Positions 1 through 6,542 of a stretch of 11,080 nucleotides of DNA are shown here, one piece after another. Source of the DNA: Deltaproteobacteria bacterium (lineage in GTDB: Bacteria; Desulfobacterota; Desulfovibrionia; Desulfovibrionales; Desulfovibrionaceae). The notes beneath the pieces were generated by a model. The model was not told where the DNA came from and did not search any database. It worked only from the letters and a program-made list of their open reading frames with translations. The DNA is taken from contig JAIRVN010000063.1 of the NCBI GenBank assembly GCA_031253875.1, forward strand, positions 1-11,080. The letters are read 5' to 3'. The position numbers and the translations under genes are program-made. Every line of letters begins with the position of its first letter. Position 1 is the first letter of the stretch.

Positions 1-86
1 TTGTTGAACGAAGCCTGGATATGCACAAGGCCCACAGGGACGTTCTTTTTTTCCTTCTTTTTGGCAACACGCTTTGGTCTGGCCAT
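1..86 (-). CDS. rpsK: 30S ribosomal protein S11, N-terminal part (cut by window edge)
   Basis: Only the first 28 codons and two bases are present; the gene runs off the left edge of the window. The translation starts MARPKRVAKKKEKKNVPVG and continues LVHIQASFN. The VxHIQASFNNT motif that begins the S11 core identifies it. S11 lies on the 30S platform next to S6/S18 and the Shine-Dalgarno helix. The ATG is preceded by GGAAGCGGAAAC, a usable ribosome-binding site, 12 nt after the rpsM stop. The expected next genes, rpsD, rpoA and rplQ, would be outside the window. Confidence 0.95.
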   Translation of the reverse strand, partial: MARPKRVAKKKEKKNVPVGLVHIQASFN

Positions 87-98
87 GTTTCCGCTTCC

Positions 99-467
99 TT
101 ATTTCTTTTTGCCCACAGCGCCGCGCCGCGGCCCTTTACGGGTACGCGCGTTGGTGTGGGTGCGCTGCCCGCGCGCGGGCAAACCGCGACGGTGGCGCAG
201 ACCGCGATAGCAGCCGGTGTCCATGAGACGCTTGATATTGGCCCCAAGTTCACGGCGCAGATCGCCCTCCACCTTGTGGTTCTGCTCAAGTTCCTTACGG
301 ATTTCATTGACCTCGTCAGCGGACAGGTCGTCGATGCTCCGCGTCCAGTTCACGCCGGTGGTATCCAGTATTTTCAAGGCCGTCGCACGGCCGATGCCGA
401 AAATATAGGTCAGCGCGATATCCGCGCGCTTGCCGCGCGGCAGTTCAACACCTGCAATTCTTGCCAC
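99..467 (-). CDS. rpsM: 30S ribosomal protein S13
   Basis: This 122-residue protein matches S13, which sits at the top of the 30S head, bridges to L5 and L31 and touches the P-site tRNA through its tail. The N-terminus [13 protein letters not shown], the helix-two-turn-helix region [14 protein letters not shown] at 21-34, and the signature [17 protein letters not shown] with [13 protein letters not shown] at 85-115 are diagnostic. The lysine-rich tail is GKKK. The start codon is GTG at 467, chosen because GGGAG lies 6 nt upstream and translation begins exactly with the conserved (M)ARIAGV. rpsK starts 12 nt downstream. Confidence 0.97.
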   Translation of the reverse strand: MARIAGVELPRGKRADIALTYIFGIGRATALKILDTTGVNWTRSIDDLSADEVNEIRKELEQNHKVEGDLRRELGANIKRLMDTGCYRGLRHRRGLPARGQRTHTNARTRKGPRRGAVGKKK

Positions 468-479
468 GTTGTGCTCCCG

Positions 480-593
480 CTATCCCTGGCGCTGCTTGTG
501 CCGGGGGTTTTCGCAGATAACCCTCAAAACGCCCCTGCGCCGGATGACCTTGCACTTGGGGCACATTCTCTTTACGGACGGCCTGACTTTCAT
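480..593 (-). CDS. rpmJ: 50S ribosomal protein L36, zinc-binding form
   Basis: This 37-residue protein was found by translating the gap between map and rpsM. It starts [17 protein letters not shown] and ends [13 protein letters not shown] with a TAG stop. Cys11, Cys14, Cys27 and His32 form the C-x2-C-x12-C-x4-H zinc site of the C+ form of L36, a tiny protein bound to 23S rRNA late in large-subunit assembly. A GGAGTGAGG Shine-Dalgarno precedes the ATG. It lies 12 nt before rpsM, the same neighbour as in many bacteria. The 135-nt gap upstream of it holds the candidate promoter and hairpin listed separately and no recognisable gene. Confidence 0.97.
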   Translation of the reverse strand: MKVRPSVKRMCPKCKVIRRRGVLRVICENPRHKQRQG

Positions 594-608
594 ACCTCAC
601 TCCAGATG

Positions 609-650
609 CTGTTTCCGATCTCATACCGCAGTGGACAGAGAGGGGAACAG
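609..650 (-). promoter_or_regulatory. Possible leader hairpin before rpmJ
   Basis: The transcript segment begins CTGTTCC and ends GGAAACAG, giving a 7-bp stem with one bulged A. Inside it TCTC and GAGA can add 4 bp after a small internal loop. The structure ends about 15 nt before the rpmJ ATG, close to the GGAGTGAGG ribosome-binding site. In E. coli the alpha operon is repressed by S4 through a structured leader, but that leader precedes rpsM and no specific similarity is seen here. The predicted start of the candidate promoter falls in the 5' arm, so the hairpin may form fully only in read-through RNA. Confidence 0.35.
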
Positions 651-653
651 ATA

Positions 654-682
654 CATTTACCCGCGCATTACGACACTGTCAA
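654..682 (-). promoter_or_regulatory. Candidate sigma-70 promoter upstream of rpmJ-rpsM-rpsK
   Basis: In the 135-nt gap between map and rpmJ the minus strand has TTGACA (677-682), identical to the -35 consensus, then a 17-nt spacer, then TAAATG (654-659), which matches the -10 consensus at only 3 of 6 positions, including the first two bases. Transcription would start near 647, about 55 nt upstream of the rpmJ ATG. This could give the alpha-type genes (L36, S13, S11 and those beyond the window) their own transcription in addition to read-through. The -10 box is weak, so this is a candidate only. Confidence 0.45.
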
Positions 683-728
683 TGAATACTGTATGGCAGC
701 CGCACATTTTACTGCACTCCTGCCCTGG

Positions 729-1517
729 TTAACAAAAAAACCTGGTCAAACCGCGATCCGACACGCTGAGTATTTCCGGTTCCTTCGCGGTGATGAGCAC
801 ACTATGTTCAAAATGCGCGGCGAGCTTTCTGTCCCGGGTTACGGCTGTCCAGTTGTCTTCCAAAATATCGACTTCGTATGTGCCTTCCGTGACCATGGGC
901 TCAATGGCCACCACCATTCCCGCTTGCAGCGGCATCCCTCCCATTTTTGGCCTGAAATTGGGCACTTCCGGCTTTTCATGCATGGCCCGGCCTATGCCGT
1001 GCCCGACAAAACGCCGGACTACGCTGAAACCCGCCGCTTCCACACATGCCTGCACCGCCGCGCCGATTTCATACACGTCAAAGCCCCGCCGGGCTCTTTC
1101 AATGCCGGCGTACAGCGAAGCCTCCGTCACCCGCATGATTGCGGCAGCCTTGTCGCTGACTTCTCCGACCGGATAGGTGCGTGCCGCATCCCCATAAAAA
1201 CCGTCGTAAATGACCCCCATGTCAAAACTCACAATATCCCCTTCCCTCAGTAAGCGTTCCGAAGGAAAACCATGCACCACCTGTTCGTTCACCGAACAAC
1301 AGAGCACGAAGGGATAGCCGCAATAGCCCAAAAACCCAGGCTGTACTTTATATTCCTTACACAACTCGCGCGCAAGATCCTCGAAATCCCTGGTCGGTAT
1401 GCCCGGAGCCACGGCATCGCCCAGAGCGTCCAGAATATTGGCGACGACACGGTTCGCTTCCCGCATGCAGGAGATTTCCCGCTCGTTCTTTATAAATGCT
1501 CCACGGTATTTTTTCAT
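729..1517 (-). CDS. map: Type I methionine aminopeptidase
   Basis: This 262-residue metalloenzyme removes the initiator Met from nascent proteins with a small second residue. All five metal ligands are visible: Asp99 (VSFDMG), Asp110 (GDAART), His173 (GHGIGR), Glu206 (AIEPMV) and Glu237 (FEHSV). Catalytic-site His82 (HGFPS) and His180 are also present. There is no N-terminal zinc-finger extension, so it is the short bacterial type Ia form. I chose the ATG at 1517 (MKKYRGAFIKNEREISCMREA), which fits the family N-terminus. An in-frame GTG at 1535 would add six residues. Neither start has a clear Shine-Dalgarno, unlike the neighbours. In many bacteria map sits here with adk and infA; both of those are absent. 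Confidence 0.95.
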   Translation of the reverse strand: MKKYRGAFIKNEREISCMREANRVVANILDALGDAVAPGIPTRDFEDLARELCKEYKVQPGFLGYCGYPFVLCCSVNEQVVHGFPSERLLREGDIVSFDMGVIYDGFYGDAARTYPVGEVSDKAAAIMRVTEASLYAGIERARRGFDVYEIGAAVQACVEAAGFSVVRRFVGHGIGRAMHEKPEVPNFRPKMGGMPLQAGMVVAIEPMVTEGTYEVDILEDNWTAVTRDRKLAAHFEHSVLITAKEPEILSVSDRGLTRFFC

Positions 1518-1553
1518 ATTGCCCGGCAAATGCACGACAAGAATACGACAACT

Positions 1554-2867
1554 CTATCTACCGCGTGAACGTTGTTGTTTTTGCATCAATCCTTCATACT
1601 GGCGTGAAATCATATGCGATTCAACCTGAGACATAAAATCCATGGCCACACCCACCAGAATGAGCAGGCTGGTTCCGCCGAAATAAAACGGCACGTTGAA
1701 GTTCGCGATCAGCAGCATGGGCAGCACGGAAACAGCCGAAATATACACCCCTCCCGAAAGCGTCAGACGAGAGAGCACCGTGTTCACATATTCCTGCGTC
1801 TTCTCGCCAGGGCGGATGCCCGGGATGAAACCGCCGCTTTTTTTCAAATTCTCGGCTATGTCCTTGGGGTCAAAGATGATGGCTGTATAGAAGTAGCAGA
1901 AGAAGAAAATCAGAGCAATAAAGATAACATTGTAGGTAATGGATGCGGGCTGGAAAAACGATGCCGCGCGCTGTACCCATTCATTGGACGAAACTTGCCC
2001 GATGGTCGCCGGGAAGAGCAGAATGCTTGAGGCGAAAATGGGGGGGATAACCCCGGCGGTGTTCAAACGCAAAGGCAAATGGGTCGTCTGCCCGCCGTAC
2101 ATCTTCCGTCCCACCTGCCGCTTGGCATAATGGATGGGAATGCGCCGTTGCGCACGTTCCACGAAGACAATGCCCACCATGACCGCAGCCATGAGCAGCA
2201 TAATCGTGCCGGCCAGGAATACGCTCATGTCGCCGGCCGCGATAAGTTGGCCGGACTGCATGATGGCCCGAGGCACGCCCACGACGATCCCTGAAAAAAT
2301 AATCAGGGAAATGCCGTTGCCGAGGCCCTTTTCGGTAATCTGCTCGCCAAGCCACATGATAAGCACCGTGCCCGCCGTAAAGGTGAGCATGGTCATTATG
2401 CGGAAATGCCAACCGGCGACCAGCACCACGGGCGCGCCGGCCGGGCTGTGCATGCCTTCCAGTCCCACGGCGATGCCCAAGCCCTGGATCAAGGTAATCA
2501 GCACGGTAAGATACCGTGTATACTGCGTGATCTTGCGCTTGCCCGCCTGGCCTTCTTCCTTGGCCATACGCTTGATGTCCGGGCTGATCACCTGAAGCAA
2601 CTGGAGGATAATGGAAGCCGAAATATAGGGCATGATCCCCAGCGCAAAAATCGATACATTGGAAAGACCACCCCCGGAAAACATGTCGAACAGGCCGAAC
2701 AGCGTACCCGACATGCTTTCGAAGAAATGCTTGATCGCTGCGGCATCCACGCCGGGAACGGGGATATGTACTCCAATCCGGTAAGCGCACAGTAGAAAAA
2801 ACGACCAGCCCAGCTTACGCATCAACTCCGGCTGGCCCGCCATGGTGTTCGTCGGCCCAAGCGCCAT
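1554..2867 (-). CDS. secY: Preprotein translocase channel subunit SecY
   Basis: This 437-residue integral membrane protein is SecY, the pore subunit of the SecYEG channel in the inner membrane. Ten hydrophobic segments can be followed, at roughly 18-38, 72-92, 115-136, 154-174, 182-199, 215-236, 271-290, 310-331, 371-389 and 396-412. The plug region follows FSGGGLSNVSIFALGIMPYI at 63-82. The cytosolic loops contain KRQVGRKMYGGQTTHLPL at 249-266 and GGFIPGIRPGEKT at 345-357, with Arg352 matching the essential arginine of the C5 loop. The ATG is preceded by GGATGGAGGGAAA, among the strongest ribosome-binding sites in the window. Position after rplO is standard. Its tail is basic (QQRSRGR). Confidence 0.98.
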   Translation of the reverse strand: MALGPTNTMAGQPELMRKLGWSFFLLCAYRIGVHIPVPGVDAAAIKHFFESMSGTLFGLFDMFSGGGLSNVSIFALGIMPYISASIILQLLQVISPDIKRMAKEEGQAGKRKITQYTRYLTVLITLIQGLGIAVGLEGMHSPAGAPVVLVAGWHFRIMTMLTFTAGTVLIMWLGEQITEKGLGNGISLIIFSGIVVGVPRAIMQSGQLIAAGDMSVFLAGTIMLLMAAVMVGIVFVERAQRRIPIHYAKRQVGRKMYGGQTTHLPLRLNTAGVIPPIFASSILLFPATIGQVSSNEWVQRAASFFQPASITYNVIFIALIFFFCYFYTAIIFDPKDIAENLKKSGGFIPGIRPGEKTQEYVNTVLSRLTLSGGVYISAVSVLPMLLIANFNVPFYFGGTSLLILVGVAMDFMSQVESHMISRQYEGLMQKQQRSRGR

Positions 2868-2896
2868 TTTCCCTCCATCCTGTGGTTTGCCAAAAA

Positions 2897-3364
2897 CTAT
2901 TCCGCAGACGCCGCGGCAGCTTCCAGCGCCTTGGCCTGCCCGCCGGCCTGCCGGATCTTTTCCACAGCCGCTCGGCTGAAGGTATGTGCTTCCACGGTTA
3001 AGGCAGAGGAAATTACGCCCTGGCCCAAAATATTCACAGGCTCACCCCGCTGGGCAAGGCCACGGGCATATATGTCATCCAGGCTGATCGCGGCACCACC
3101 CTCAAACACGGCCTGCAGACGGTCAAGATTGATGACCGCGTACTGCACTTTGAAGAGCGCGTTTTTGAAACCGCGCTTGGGCAGCCTGCGCTGCAAAGGC
3201 ATCTGGCCGCCTTCAAAACCGGCGGGCACACCGCCGCCGGCACGGGCATTCTGCCCTTTGTGCCCTTTACCCGCCGTGCCGCCGCGCCCGGATCCGGGGC
3301 CGCGTCCCACGCGTTTTTTCGCCGTACGTTCCCCAAGAAATGGATAGAGATCGTGCAGTTGCAT
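2897..3364 (-). CDS. rplO: 50S ribosomal protein L15
   Basis: This 155-residue protein matches L15, a late-binding 23S rRNA protein. The basic, glycine-rich N-terminal arm is visible: KKRVGRGPGSGRGGTAGKGHKGQ at 16-38 and GFEGGQMPLQRRLPKRGFKN at 49-68. A globular C-terminal domain with the V-x-ILGQGV segment follows. The start MQLHDLYPF resembles Desulfovibrio L15 as I recall it. The tail is Ala-rich (KALEAAAASAE). The ATG overlaps the rpmD stop, and secY starts 29 nt downstream. Confidence 0.97.
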   Translation of the reverse strand: MQLHDLYPFLGERTAKKRVGRGPGSGRGGTAGKGHKGQNARAGGGVPAGFEGGQMPLQRRLPKRGFKNALFKVQYAVINLDRLQAVFEGGAAISLDDIYARGLAQRGEPVNILGQGVISSALTVEAHTFSRAAVEKIRQAGGQAKALEAAAASAE

Positions 3365-3540
3365 TATTCACTTACCTCAACGAGATGCGAAACCTTCGCT
3401 ATCATCCCGCGAACCGCGGGGCTATCCTCAAACGTTTTTTCCTTGCCGCAACGCGTCAAACCCAGCGCTTCCAGATTCTTCTTCTGGTTGGGTTTGCGGG
3501 CGATGCGGCTGCGGACGAGTTTTACCTTGATCTGAGCCAT
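3364..3540 (-). CDS. rpmD: 50S ribosomal protein L30
   Basis: This 58-residue protein was found by translating the gap between rpsE and rplO. It starts MAQIKVKLVRSRIARKPNQK, continues LEALGLTRCGKE, and ends VAKVSHLVEV-like (IAKVSHLVEVSE). These are the typical features of bacterial L30: a short beta-alpha-beta protein with a KVKLVRSxIG-like first strand, the L-x-ALGL turn and a final V-x-HLV strand. Length is normal. It begins 2 nt after rpsE and its TAA overlaps the rplO ATG by one base (TAATG), so translation of L30 and L15 is probably coupled. Confidence 0.96.
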   Translation of the reverse strand: MAQIKVKLVRSRIARKPNQKKNLEALGLTRCGKEKTFEDSPAVRGMIAKVSHLVEVSE

Positions 3541-3542
3541 GA

Positions 3543-4040
3543 CTATTTCCTCAAGGCTTCAAGCTGTTTGCCGCGCAGTTCGGAAACCTGCTCTGCGCTG
3601 CGCAGGGAAACCAAACCCTGCAGGGTGGCGCGCAGCACGTTGTGCGGATTGTTGGTGCCGATGGCCTTGGCAAGCACGTCGGTCACGCCGACGGCCTCCA
3701 TGACGGCGCGAACAGCGCCGCCGGCAATGATGCCGGTACCTTTGGAAGCAGGTTTCAGCATCACGCGTCCGGCGCCATAGTGACCGAGAACTTCGTAGGG
3801 AAGCGTGCCGTCAAGGATGGGAACGCGCACACGGTTCTTGCGGGCTCGCTCCGTAGCCTTGCGCAGCGCTTCCGGCACTTCCTGGGCTTTGCCCAGACCG
3901 AAGCCCACGCCGCCTTTGCCGTCGCCAACCACTACCAGGGCGCTGAAACTGAAACGGCGGCCGCCTTTCACAACCTTGGCCACGCGATTCAAGGCCACAA
4001 CTTTTTCAATTTCGCCAAATTCGTTCTGCTGCTGTTCCAT
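3543..4040 (-). CDS. rpsE: 30S ribosomal protein S5
   Basis: This 165-residue protein matches S5, which contributes to decoding fidelity and mRNA entry-site unwinding with S3 and S4. The N-terminal double-stranded-RNA-binding-like domain contains [19 protein letters not shown] at 22-40 and [15 protein letters not shown] at 45-59, the S5 signature. The loop at 22-28 is where spectinomycin-resistance changes occur in E. coli; no unusual residue is seen there. The C-terminal S5 domain has [18 protein letters not shown] and [20 protein letters not shown] stands just before the ATG as a strong Shine-Dalgarno. The rpmD start follows 2 nt after the stop. Confidence 0.98.
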   Translation of the reverse strand: MEQQQNEFGEIEKVVALNRVAKVVKGGRRFSFSALVVVGDGKGGVGFGLGKAQEVPEALRKATERARKNRVRVPILDGTLPYEVLGHYGAGRVMLKPASKGTGIIAGGAVRAVMEAVGVTDVLAKAIGTNNPHNVLRATLQGLVSLRSAEQVSELRGKQLEALRK

Positions 4041-4049
4041 AACTTCCTC

Positions 4050-4406
4050 TTAAAATTCCAGTCCGCCTTCACGCGCGCCGTCGGCCACGGCCTTGATGCG
4101 CCCGTGGTAGAGGTAGCCGTTACGGTCAAAAACCACCTGAACAATATTTTTTTCCTTGGCCAGCCTGGCTATTTCCTTGCCCACCAGTTCAGCGCCGCTC
4201 TTGTTGCAGTGCGCGCCTTCCCGGCTCTTGCCGAGCGTCAGGGTAGAGGCGGCGGCCAAAGTCGCGCCCGCAATATCATCCACAATCTGGGCGTAGATAT
4301 GCAGGTTGGAGCGATACACCACCAGGCGGGGACGGACGCGGCCCTGCGTTTTTTTGCTGATACGCGGCTTACGGCGCTGCCTGGCTTCGTTTTTTGCATA
4401 TTTCAT
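4050..4406 (-). CDS. rplR: 50S ribosomal protein L18
   Basis: This 118-residue protein has the usual L18 length. L18 binds 5S rRNA and helps join it to 23S rRNA, together with L5 and L25. The N-terminal basic arm (KNEARQRRKPRISKK) precedes RPRLVVYRSNLHIYAQIVDD at about 26-44. The C-terminal block VVFDRNGYLYHGRIKAVAD, then AREGGLEF, at 91-118 is the family signature. It starts with ATG and lies 9 nt upstream of rpsE. Confidence 0.98.
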   Translation of the reverse strand: MKYAKNEARQRRKPRISKKTQGRVRPRLVVYRSNLHIYAQIVDDIAGATLAAASTLTLGKSREGAHCNKSGAELVGKEIARLAKEKNIVQVVFDRNGYLYHGRIKAVADGAREGGLEF

Positions 4407-4420
4407 GGTCGGCCCCCCGC

Positions 4421-4960
4421 CTATTTCTTGCCGCCGGACTTGCCGACCTTGCGGCGGATAGTCTCGGTTTCGTATTTAATGCCTTTGCCCTTGTACGGTT
4501 CGGGCTTGCGCAACTTGCGGATTTTGGCGGCGGTTTCGCCGACCAGTTCCTTGTCGATGCCCGAAAGCGTCAGCTTCTGGCCTTCCGCAACAGCGGCGAT
4601 GCCCTTGGGCAAATCCACGAGCACGGGATGGGAATAGCCCACGGACAAGTCCACCATGTTGCCTTTCACAGCCACTTTGTAGCCCACGCCGATGACTTCG
4701 AGCGTCTTGGAGAACCCCTTGGTCACGCCTTCCACGCAGTTGGCAAGCAGCGTACGCCGCAGACCGAACTGCGCCGAGGCAAAACGGCTCTCTTCCAGAG
4801 GCGACAGCGTAACTTTGCCGTCTGCCAGTTCATACTTCAATACCGGGCACACGGGAGTCGTCAGTGTGCCTTTGGGGCCTTTGACTTCAATCACGTCCTT
4901 TCCAATCTTCACTTCCACGCCGGAAGGGATGGAAACGGGCAATTTTCCTATTCTGGACAT
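4421..4960 (-). CDS. rplF: 50S ribosomal protein L6
   Basis: This 179-residue protein matches L6, which sits near the sarcin-ricin loop and the factor-binding site. It shows the two repeated L6 alpha/beta domains: residues about 1-80 (MSRIGKLPVSIPSGVEV, EVKGPKGTL) and about 85-175 (LEVIGVGYKVAVKG, LSVGYSHPV, DKELVGETAAKIR). The C-terminal signature PEPYKGKGIKY is at 153-163, followed by a Lys/Gly-rich tail. The gap from rpsH is 12 nt and to rplR 14 nt, both G-rich on the mRNA, which may serve as a weak Shine-Dalgarno. Confidence 0.98.
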   Translation of the reverse strand: MSRIGKLPVSIPSGVEVKIGKDVIEVKGPKGTLTTPVCPVLKYELADGKVTLSPLEESRFASAQFGLRRTLLANCVEGVTKGFSKTLEVIGVGYKVAVKGNMVDLSVGYSHPVLVDLPKGIAAVAEGQKLTLSGIDKELVGETAAKIRKLRKPEPYKGKGIKYETETIRRKVGKSGGKK

Positions 4961-4972
4961 CGCAGCCCCCGC

Positions 4973-5353
4973 CTACCAAATTTCACACAAGAGTTCGCCG
5001 CCGACCTTTCTGGAGGCGGCGCTCACCCCGTCCATCACCCCGTGGGAAGTGGACAGGATGCACATCCCAAGACCATTCTGCACGCTGGGGATGGCGTCGT
5101 GCGCCACATACACCCGGCGGCCAGGCTTGCTTATCCTCTTCAGACCCGAAATGACAGCCTTGCCCTTCAGGTACTTGAGGGACAAGGTGATGTTTCTTTC
5201 AGCCAGGGCCACGTCTTCGACATAGCCTTCCTGCTTGAGGATGGCGGCAATGGATTCCTTCATCTTCGAGCGCGGCACACTCACTTCCTTTTTCAGGGCC
5301 AAGTGCGCGTTGCGGATACGCGTCAGCATATCGGCAATAGGATCAGTTACCAT
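4973..5353 (-). CDS. rpsH: 30S ribosomal protein S8
   Basis: This 126-residue protein matches S8, a primary binder of the 16S rRNA central domain and the known translational repressor of the spc operon in E. coli. The N-terminus [17 protein letters not shown] is diagnostic. The middle region shows [13 protein letters not shown] at about 71-83. The C-terminal signature appears as [16 protein letters not shown] followed by [14 protein letters not shown], slightly different from the common GVMTDREAR form but with the same layout. The start ATG has GGGAGATGAC just upstream. The 55-nt gap before the gene is one of the larger ones in the cluster. Confidence 0.97.
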   Translation of the reverse strand: MVTDPIADMLTRIRNAHLALKKEVSVPRSKMKESIAAILKQEGYVEDVALAERNITLSLKYLKGKAVISGLKRISKPGRRVYVAHDAIPSVQNGLGMCILSTSHGVMDGVSAASRKVGGELLCEIW

Positions 5354-5381
5354 GTCATCTCCCGTATACTGTGTATTTCAA

Positions 5382-5397
5382 CCCGGCCTCGACCGGG
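5382..5397 (-). other. GC-rich hairpin in the rpsN-rpsH spacer
   Basis: In the 55-nt gap between rpsN and rpsH the transcript contains CCCGG-TCGAGG-CCGGG, a perfect 5-bp GC stem that can gain a U-G pair and a CGAG loop. It lies about 11 nt after the rpsN stop. The sequence after the stem (TTGAAATACA) is not a run of U, so it is not a convincing intrinsic terminator. It could act as an RNA stability or processing element, or have no function. Confidence 0.35.
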
Positions 5398-5408
5398 AAG
5401 ATGCCGTT

Positions 5409-5594
5409 TTACCAACTGGACTTGCGCACGCCCGGCAGTTCGCCGCGTAGCGCCATGTTGCGGAAGCAGATGCGGCACAGGCCGAATCTGCGGATATACG
5501 AACGAGCGCGGCCGCACAGAGGGCAGCGGTTATACGCGCGAGCCGAAAACCTGGGTTTGCGGCTGGCCTTGACTTCAAGTGAGGTGCGAGACAT
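5409..5594 (-). CDS. rpsN: 30S ribosomal protein S14, short zinc-binding form
   Basis: This 61-residue protein is the short type-Z form of S14, about 40 residues shorter than the E. coli type. S14 completes the head of the 30S subunit near S3 and S10. Four cysteines, Cys24, Cys27, Cys40 and Cys43 (CPLC and CRIC), form the zinc-binding C+ motif. The segment [18 protein letters not shown] and the ending PGVRKSSW are characteristic. The ATG lies 9 nt after the rplE stop, whose TAGGAG region acts as Shine-Dalgarno. Genomes with this C+ form may carry a zinc-free C- paralogue under Zur control elsewhere; none is visible here. Confidence 0.97.
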   Translation of the reverse strand: MSRTSLEVKASRKPRFSARAYNRCPLCGRARSYIRRFGLCRICFRNMALRGELPGVRKSSW

Positions 5595-5603
5595 CAGCTT
5601 CTC

Positions 5604-6143
5604 CTACTTCCGAAACGGCATGCCAAGATGGCCAAGAAGTACCTTGCCTTCCTTGTCGCTCTCAGCGCTGGTTACAATGGTGATGTTCATGCCCTTGGGA
5701 TTATCCACGCGATCCGCTTCCAATTCGGGGAAGATGGTATGCTCCCTGATACCCATGGTGAAATTCCCGCGGCCGTCAAATCCCTTGTCCGGCACACCAC
5801 GGAAGTCGCGCACCCGGGGCAGGGCAAAATTCATCAACTTATCCAGAAAATCCCACATGCGATCCTTGCGCAGAGTGACGCGCACCCCGATAGGCATGCC
5901 TTCACGCAGCTTGAAGGAAGCGATGGACTTTTTGGCACGGGTAATCACCGCCTTCTGGCCGGCAATGGCGGTCAGTTCGGTAACGGCTTCTTCCATCAGC
6001 TTATTGTTCTGGCTGGCGGCGCCAAGCCCGATGTTCAGGGATACCTTTTCGATTCCGGGAATCTGCATGACGGACTTGTAGTTAAACTCCTTTTGCAGAG
6101 CCGGAGCCACTTTCTCCCGATATATCTTTTCCAGGCGCGTCAT
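5604..6143 (-). CDS. rplE: 50S ribosomal protein L5
   Basis: This 179-residue protein has the standard length of L5. L5 binds 5S rRNA, bridges to S13 and contacts the P-site tRNA. Family features visible: the N-terminal helix ([17 protein letters not shown]), [17 protein letters not shown] at about 25-41, [20 protein letters not shown] at 68-87, [19 protein letters not shown] at 114-132, and EHTIFPE. The end [18 protein letters not shown] is typical. The S8-binding repressor site known at the start of E. coli rplE was looked for by eye and not recognised, so regulation remains open. It is followed by rpsN after 9 nt. Confidence 0.98.
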   Translation of the reverse strand: MTRLEKIYREKVAPALQKEFNYKSVMQIPGIEKVSLNIGLGAASQNNKLMEEAVTELTAIAGQKAVITRAKKSIASFKLREGMPIGVRVTLRKDRMWDFLDKLMNFALPRVRDFRGVPDKGFDGRGNFTMGIREHTIFPELEADRVDNPKGMNITIVTSAESDKEGKVLLGHLGMPFRK

Positions 6144-6152
6144 CGTACTATC

Positions 6153-6476
6153 CTATTCCATGACTTCGTTGCATTTTTTGCAGAAGCGAAGCTTCTTGCC
6201 GTCCTCGGTATAGCGGTATCCCACGCGGGTGGGCTTGGTGCAGGCCGAGCACACCACCATGAGATTGGACACATGAAGAGGCATTTCTTTTTCCACAATG
6301 CCGCCGGCCTGCTGACGGTAGGGGTTGGCGCGCGTGTGGCGCTTGACCATATTGATCTTTTCGACCAGCACACGGTCATGCTTCCGCAGCACTTTCAGCA
6401 CCTTGCCCAGCTTGCCCGTCTCTTTGCCGGCAATTACCATGACTTTATCATCTTTGCGAATACGACACTTTTTCAT
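6153..6476 (-). CDS. rplX: 50S ribosomal protein L24 with C-terminal CxxC pairs
   Basis: This 107-residue protein matches L24, an assembly initiator that binds 23S rRNA. The KOW-type N-terminal domain shows [21 protein letters not shown] at about 6-26, followed by the basic VKRHTRANP segment. The C-terminal part carries two CxxC pairs, Cys76/Cys79 and Cys99/Cys102, flanking the conserved [19 protein letters not shown] stretch, which suggests a zinc ribbon present in many but not all bacterial L24 proteins. The ATG at 6476 has AGGAG 9 nt upstream. It precedes rplE by 9 nt, and the rplX stop codon itself forms part of a TAGGA ribosome-binding motif for rplE. Confidence 0.97.
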   Translation of the reverse strand: MKKCRIRKDDKVMVIAGKETGKLGKVLKVLRKHDRVLVEKINMVKRHTRANPYRQQAGGIVEKEMPLHVSNLMVVCSACTKPTRVGYRYTEDGKKLRFCKKCNEVME

Positions 6477-6542
6477 GCCAAGCTCTCCTGGAACGCACTA
6501 CGCGCCCCACTCAAAATATCAAGCGGCCGCACGGCACACGCC

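Noticed and set aside
21..1253. A 410-codon open frame on the plus strand opposite rpsK, rpsM, rpmJ and map
   Set aside because: It lies antisense to four identified genes, has no recognisable domain and is explained by codon bias on the real strand. The same holds for plus-strand frames at 3642-4637, 4394-5572 and 9111-10085.
1515..1556. secY and map are in the same reading frame, separated by one TAG, hinting at a read-through SecY-aminopeptidase fusion
   Set aside because: Same-frame placement occurs by chance one time in three. SecY already has a normal C-terminus and map a normal N-terminus, and no stop-bypass signal was recognised.
2868..2896. A possible terminator or promoter in the rplO-secY gap, because of a T-run
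   Set aside because: The transcript has five U right after the rplO stop with no stem before them; the rest of the 29 nt is the secY ribosome-binding site.
5354..5408. A promoter before rpsH (TATACG as -10)
   Set aside because: No -35-like sequence is found at the right distance; TTGAAA is only 8 nt upstream of TATACG.
6477..6542. A promoter for an independent spc-type unit in the rplN-rplX gap (TTGATA)
   Set aside because: The TTGATA box has no acceptable -10 hexamer at 16-18 nt, so no promoter is called.
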